The notes under the pieces: generated by a model | Told to the model about the DNA's origin: nothing | The model's input: only the letters and a program-made list of their open reading frames with translations | Database searches by the model: none | Part shown: piece by piece, positions 44,158-48,352 of the stretch | Layout of the letters: the number at the start of each line of letters is the position of its first letter | Position numbering within the stretch: position 1 is the first letter of the stretch | Translations under genes and position numbers: made by a program | Assembly: GCA_902802985.1 (NCBI GenBank) | Contig: CADCOE010000029.1 | Span: 1-48,352, forward strand | Direction: 5' to 3' | DNA from: an uncultured Ruminococcus sp. | Lineage (GTDB): Bacteria; Bacillota; Clostridia; Oscillospirales; Acutalibacteraceae | Length of the DNA: 48,352 nucleotides

Positions 44158-46809
44158 TTGTCAGTGAAACAAAACGGATGTAAAAAAAATGCTTTGACAA
44201 AGAAAATGACACAAAAAAACAAAATATTCCGTAAATTGACGGCAGCAGCTTGTTCGGCAGTGATCGTGATGTCAGCAATGCCGATGATGGCTGCCAATGC
44301 CGTGTCCATCACAGATGAGATCACGATCACTGCTTCCACTGCCGCTAAAATCAATCTCCGAAGCGGAGCAGGATCTTCTTATGACTCTATCAAAGTTCTG
44401 ACAGGAAATACAGTGCTTACTTTACTTGATATTTCAAACCCTGATTGGTACAAGGTACGTACTGACGACGGTGATACAGGATATTGTGCCGCCGATAAGC
44501 TCAATATCCTGACAGAAGCAAAAGCAGCCTGTGCCCTTACTGTATACAGCGGTCCCGGCAGTAAATACAGCAAAGTGGCTGATTTGGAATCGGGCAAAGT
44601 AGTCAATATTCTTGGTTTTAAAAATGAAAATTGGGTCAAGGTACAACTGACTGACGATCAAACAGGCTATATTGAAGCATTAAAAATTATTTTTCTTACG
44701 CTGGATGGAAAAGAACAAAATTCTCAGCCCGATAATACAGTGGCTCCCGATACTTATGAAGTCGGCAGTACGCTGACACTTTCGGAATCATCAGCAAAAA
44801 TTATTGAGGGCAGCTCCTACAAAATTCTTGCACGATATGCCAAAGGAACAGTGACATGGAAGTCCAATAAACCTGAAATTGCTAAGGTCGACAGCAACGG
44901 CAGAGTCAGCGGCATCAGTGCCGGTGCGGCAACTATCACGGCAATCGACAGTGTGACAAAGCAATATGCCAAATGTGTTGTTACTGTTATTCATACGGAT
45001 TTTACCTCGCTGTCTGTCACGCCCAAAACCAATTCCATTTCTGTTGGACAATCTTACCAAATTACAGCAGCAACATCACCCGCAACGACGGGAAAGGTGA
45101 AGTTCAAGTCTCTCAATAAGGGAATTGCAACTGTCGACAGTAACGGTAAAGTAACGGGTGTCGCACCCGGTACAGCCACAATTAAGGCATATGATTCTAA
45201 AAATATTATTATTGATACCTGTACTGTTACCGTTAAAAAGCCCGTTACACTTACTATTTCTCAGAAAGAGGCGACCGTAAGCGTCGGTTCAATGGTGACT
45301 ATTAAAGCAACGGCTACCAATACGACTGCTATTCTGTGGAAGTCAAGCGATAACAGTGTTGCTGCTGTTAACAACGGAAGAATTAGCGGCTTGAAAGCAG
45401 GTACGGCAACCATTACAGCAACCGATGCTTCCGGAACTGTTAAGGCTTCCTGTAAGGTGACGGTCAAAGGTGTATCCTCGGGTTCACTTTCTGTATCTCA
45501 CTCATCACGTGCTACAACAGCGGGAAAAACGGTCTATATCAAAGGTTATGGTTCCGGATGGTGGCAGTCCAGTGATACAGAAGTGGCAACCGTGTCCGAA
45601 GGATTTATCTACTGCAAAAAGGCAGGCAAAGTGGCGATCTCTTATGTTAATTCCAGCGGCAATAGGGCTGTTTGTGCCGTGACGGTCAGTGAAGCTGCAC
45701 CAATACGCTTTGCCTATTCTTCGCCGAACTCCGCTACCCTCAATTCCAATGTTAAGCTGGTTGCTATTACTGATAAGACCCGTACAAACGTTAAATTTAT
45801 GGTTAATGTCAACGGCAAAAATGTCAGTGTTGATGCTACTAACAAAACAGCAGAAGGCAATACCTATGTATGGACAGGTTATTATAAGACTACCGCTGCG
45901 GGTCAATTTGAGGTGACTGCTTACTCTCTGAAAGACGGTGCGTGGAAAACTTGTGCCGATGGTAAATCGGATGTGTATGTCAGCTCAAAAACCAATACCA
46001 AAACAACCGCTCTTGAATCGCTGCGTGCCAGTGATGGACTGATCAGCTTTATTGGTGATAAAGAAGGGTTTGTTTCATCGATTACCTATGACACTCTCGC
46101 TTACAATGTTCCCACTATCGGTCACGGATATGTTGTCAGCTCGGGCGAGGCTTTCTATAATAATCTGACAAGAACGGAAGCCTTTGCCCTTCTGGTGGAA
46201 AAGGTCAACCACGAAGTGTTTACTTCCAGAGTTAATGAAATGCTCTTAAGCAATAACACCAGATTTAATCAGCAGCAGTTTGACGCTCTTGTCAGTTTTT
46301 CTTACAATTTGGGAACAGGTTGGACTTACTCATCTGACCTCAAAAATATTCTGATGAATTCTTATGGTACCGTTACTTCATCCGATACCAAAATGATCGG
46401 TGTCGTTACCTCAAGTGATGGACTTAATCTCCGTAAAGAGCCTACCACCTCGTCTGATGCATTGACGGTAATGCCCTATGGTTCAACGGTAACGCTCGTC
46501 AGCACAACCAAGTATAATACTGTATGGTATAAAGTAACGACAAGCAGCGGTCTGACAGGCTATTGCAGCAGTACATATCTGAATGTCAGCTCAAGCGGAG
46601 GTTCCACTACCGGCAGAGATCTGAATTATGTCAATAAAAATGCATTGATCAAGGAAATGCTTGCCTATCACCATGCAGGCGGCAACTGCTATTATGGATT
46701 GCTTTACAGACGTGTGGATGAGCTGGAAATGTTCCTCTATGGAGATTATACTTCCGATGGCAGATCCAACAAACACAGTTTTCCCAGTCCTTACTGTCTC
46801 TCATTTTAA
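44158..46809 (+). CDS. Secreted multidomain protein: SH3b, BIG2 repeats, GH24 lysozyme-like domain
   Basis: The 883-residue protein has a signal peptide (about residues 1-48, ending MMAANA). Two bacterial SH3 domains follow (57-118 and 123-181), then three to four BIG2 Ig-like domains (203-278, 283-359, 363-437, 442-511) and another beta domain (513-608). A GH24/T4-lysozyme-like domain comes next (from 621), with E636, D645 and T653 at spacings close to the T4 triad and PTIGHG. A third SH3b domain (747-811) precedes the last GH24 helix (GLLYRRVDELEMFLY, about 847-861). It probably cleaves peptidoglycan. Start TTG, set by GAAAGG (44141-44146); an ATG at 44206 lacks a ribosome site. Confidence 0.82.
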   Translation: MSVKQNGCKKNALTKKMTQKNKIFRKLTAAACSAVIVMSAMPMMAANAVSITDEITITASTAAKINLRSGAGSSYDSIKVLTGNTVLTLLDISNPDWYKVRTDDGDTGYCAADKLNILTEAKAACALTVYSGPGSKYSKVADLESGKVVNILGFKNENWVKVQLTDDQTGYIEALKIIFLTLDGKEQNSQPDNTVAPDTYEVGSTLTLSESSAKIIEGSSYKILARYAKGTVTWKSNKPEIAKVDSNGRVSGISAGAATITAIDSVTKQYAKCVVTVIHTDFTSLSVTPKTNSISVGQSYQITAATSPATTGKVKFKSLNKGIATVDSNGKVTGVAPGTATIKAYDSKNIIIDTCTVTVKKPVTLTISQKEATVSVGSMVTIKATATNTTAILWKSSDNSVAAVNNGRISGLKAGTATITATDASGTVKASCKVTVKGVSSGSLSVSHSSRATTAGKTVYIKGYGSGWWQSSDTEVATVSEGFIYCKKAGKVAISYVNSSGNRAVCAVTVSEAAPIRFAYSSPNSATLNSNVKLVAITDKTRTNVKFMVNVNGKNVSVDATNKTAEGNTYVWTGYYKTTAAGQFEVTAYSLKDGAWKTCADGKSDVYVSSKTNTKTTALESLRASDGLISFIGDKEGFVSSITYDTLAYNVPTIGHGYVVSSGEAFYNNLTRTEAFALLVEKVNHEVFTSRVNEMLLSNNTRFNQQQFDALVSFSYNLGTGWTYSSDLKNILMNSYGTVTSSDTKMIGVVTSSDGLNLRKEPTTSSDALTVMPYGSTVTLVSTTKYNTVWYKVTTSSGLTGYCSSTYLNVSSSGGSTTGRDLNYVNKNALIKEMLAYHHAGGNCYYGLLYRRVDELEMFLYGDYTSDGRSNKHSFPSPYCLSF

Positions 46810-46829
46810 AGCTGAACAATGATAAAACA

Positions 46830-46867
46830 ATTCCTGCGGTTGTATGACACCGCAGGAATATCTTTTT
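46830..46867 (+). terminator. Intrinsic terminator after the lysozyme-like gene
   Basis: A perfect 11-bp stem (46830-46840 with 46849-46859), 8-nt loop, then a run of six T residues. Confidence 0.9.
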
Positions 46868-46912
46868 TGCCAACAGAGAATGTTGATTTCCGTGGCTCTG
46901 TTGAGTGCAGAC

Positions 46913-46941
46913 TTGATTATTTGGCAAATATAGAGTAAAAT
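46913..46941 (+). promoter_or_regulatory. Predicted proC promoter
   Basis: TTGATT (46913-46918), 17-nt spacer, TAAAAT (46936-46941), 34 nt upstream of the proC start. Confidence 0.7.
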
Positions 46942-46975
46942 GATGGTATCAATAAAAATAAGAGGTGTTGATAGA

Positions 46976-47782
46976 ATGAGTGAAAAAAGAATAGGTTTTG
47001 TCGGGGCTGGCAATATGGCAACGGCAATTATTGACGGTATTCTGAAAAATGAGGCAAAAACAGCGGATCAGATCTCTGTCTTTGACCTTGACAAGGACAA
47101 GTTGGCTCTGATGAGGGAAAAGGGCATTGATACCATGACATCGGGCGCCGAATTGACTAAAAAAAGTGATATTGTGGTTCTTGCTGTCAAACCCCAGAAT
47201 TACGATGAAGTGCTGTCGGAAATCAAGCAGTCAGCCACTGAAGATAAGGTATTTGTAACAATCGCAGCCGGTATTTCCATTGAGTATGTCCGCAAAGGAC
47301 TGGGCGTTCACTGTCCTGCTGTGAGAGTAATGCCCAATACACCGCTTTTGCTGGGTAAGGGAGCGTCGGCACTGTGCCGTTCGGAAAATATTACTGACAG
47401 CGATTTTGACGAAGTATATAGGATGTTTGCCCTTTCGGGAGAAGCAGTCGTACTGCCTGAATCACAGATGAATGCGGTGATTGCTGTTAACGGAAGCAGC
47501 CCTGCTTACGTATACCTGTTTGCCAAGGCAATGGTCGATTATGCCGTTTCCGAAGGAATTGATGCCGATACAGCACTCAGCCTGATCTGCAAAACATTCG
47601 AGGGCAGTGCAGAGATGCTTCGCTCCAGCGGAGATTCTCCTGAAGTACTCATACAAAAAGTTTCTTCTAAAGGTGGCACGACGATAGAAGCATTGAAAGT
47701 CCTTAATGATAATCACGTTCCTCAGTTGATTATTGATGCAATGGCAGCCTGTACCAAACGTGCGGAAGAACTTGGAAGATAA
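46976..47782 (+). CDS. proC: Pyrroline-5-carboxylate reductase
   Basis: ProC makes proline from pyrroline-5-carboxylate with NAD(P)H. The 268-residue protein has the nucleotide-binding motif FVGAGNMATAI near the N-terminus, LAVKPQN, RVMPNTP, and the C-terminal SPAYVYLF and KGGTTIEAL motifs. All are canonical. The ATG at 46976 follows AGAGGTG (46961-46967); an in-frame ATG at 46940 lies in the promoter. It is transcribed alone; other proline genes are not nearby. Confidence 0.96.
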   Translation: MSEKRIGFVGAGNMATAIIDGILKNEAKTADQISVFDLDKDKLALMREKGIDTMTSGAELTKKSDIVVLAVKPQNYDEVLSEIKQSATEDKVFVTIAAGISIEYVRKGLGVHCPAVRVMPNTPLLLGKGASALCRSENITDSDFDEVYRMFALSGEAVVLPESQMNAVIAVNGSSPAYVYLFAKAMVDYAVSEGIDADTALSLICKTFEGSAEMLRSSGDSPEVLIQKVSSKGGTTIEALKVLNDNHVPQLIIDAMAACTKRAEELGR

Positions 47783-47854
47783 GAAGTTTGACAGGACGTT
47801 TGTGGATAACTGCTTGTCCATCCATTTGATTTTTCAGACGTGTTAAGCCAATAC

Positions 47855-47883
47855 TTGACTAAAAGTGAAGTAAGTTGTATAAT
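47855..47883 (+). promoter_or_regulatory. Predicted promoter of the final zinc-ribbon gene
   Basis: TTGACT (47855-47860), 17-nt spacer, TATAAT (47878-47883), 41 nt upstream of the start codon. Confidence 0.85.
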
Positions 47884-47924
47884 GAAAAAAGTGTTTCTAA
47901 GAAACTTTATTAGGAGGAAATGTG

Positions 47925-48352
47925 ATGTATTGTAAAAATTGCGGTTGTCAGCTGGCTGATGACCATAATGTGTGCACACAGTGCGGCACACCCAAAGGGG
48001 CCGGCAACGGTTTTTGTCCACAGTGCGGTGAAAAAAAGAATGATGATTCCGTATTTTGTACCGGATGTGGATTTCAGTTTTCGCAGACAAACAATAGCAA
48101 TAACGCTCCAAAGGAAATCCCTTTACAGAAGCCGACAGAGGACAATTCTTCATCTCCTGTTAATATCGCAAAACAAGGCGAAGTGTCATCGCCGCAGGGA
48201 GAGGTCAAATCTGAACCGATACCTTTCGATGAGCAGAATACAACGGTTCTTGATCCGTCAATGCTAGGACCACAGAATGGTTATATACCACAGCAGCCGA
48301 ATGTGCCGATGCAAAATGGAATGCCGCAGCAGCCGAATATGCCGATGCAAAA
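47925..48352 (+). CDS. Double zinc-ribbon protein, 3' end beyond window
   Basis: The reading frame starts at ATG 47925 with AGGAGG (47912-47917) and runs off the window after 142 codons. It begins with two zinc ribbons (CKNCG/CTQCG and CPQCG/CTGCG). A low-complexity polar linker follows, then a Pro/Gln/Met/Asn-rich repeat of a 12-residue unit (QQPNVPMQNGMP). The layout of zinc ribbons plus low-complexity linker matches the gene at 8377-8976, where a membrane domain follows; a similar C-terminal membrane domain would be expected here. No function is assigned. Confidence 0.85.
   Translation, partial: MYCKNCGCQLADDHNVCTQCGTPKGAGNGFCPQCGEKKNDDSVFCTGCGFQFSQTNNSNNAPKEIPLQKPTEDNSSSPVNIAKQGEVSSPQGEVKSEPIPFDEQNTTVLDPSMLGPQNGYIPQQPNVPMQNGMPQQPNMPMQ
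48291..48352 (+). repeat. 36-bp coding repeat, cut by window end
   Basis: The unit begins at 48291 and again at 48327, differing at one position over the 26 bp seen of the second copy. It encodes the 12-residue Pro/Gln/Met repeat of the final zinc-ribbon protein. More copies may follow outside the window. Confidence 0.8.

Overview
The window looks like a chromosomal segment of a Gram-positive, moderately low-GC Clostridia-type bacterium, most likely a Ruminococcus-like member of the Oscillospiraceae/Ruminococcaceae. The taxonomic call is inference. It rests on the gene orders rpsG-fusA-tuf and gdpP-rplI-dnaB-tilS-hpt-ftsH, strong AGGAGG ribosome sites, frequent GTG and TTG starts, sigma-A promoters of the TTGACA-N17-TATAAT kind, and the mix of families (RNase J, GdpP, NifS/IscU pair, DUF5685, DUF4340, WYL regulator). 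I see no rRNA, tRNA, CRISPR, prophage or transposase.

Layout. 1-4050: translation genes rpsG, fusA and tuf, ending in a strong terminator; tuf seems to have its own promoter buried in a long hairpin. 4139-5634: a small membrane protein overlapping an atypical CobW-family GTPase. 5740-7758: a dTMP kinase-like gene paired with an O-acetylhomoserine sulfhydrylase-like gene, then TspO. 8377-13206 (minus strand): a zinc-ribbon membrane protein, then a five-gene cassette (CPBP protease, Cro/XRE regulator, DUF3169 membrane protein, NatA-like ATPase, NatB-like permease) behind a consensus promoter covered by two palindromic operators. 13501-15611: a divergent WYL regulator and an asparaginase. 15794-22024: exoA, whose start codon appears to be non-standard, leading into a gliding-type ABC exporter (ATPase, permease, GldG-like, DUF4340) and a GtrA protein. 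22195-26079: a CNNM/CorC membrane protein (minus), an M14 peptidase and two lipoproteins. 26174-28885 (minus): iscU, nifS, a 61-bp tandem repeat array and rnhA. 28954-39077: RNase J, gdpP, rplI, dnaB, tilS, hpt, ftsH. 39166-43896: uvrA, then a DUF5685 protein beside a J-domain protein. 44077-48352: a large secreted lysozyme-like protein, proC and a zinc-ribbon gene cut by the window end.

Most of the window is housekeeping. The best candidates for something undescribed are the DUF5685/J-domain pair (two aspartate-rich motifs resembling isoprenoid-synthase motifs, plus cysteine clusters), the self-contained CPBP-XRE-DUF3169-ABC cassette with its paired operators, the 61-bp repeat array, the tuf promoter/hairpin, and the lysozyme whose catalytic domain seems to be split by an SH3b domain. 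All functional statements come from reading motifs by eye; no database search was run.
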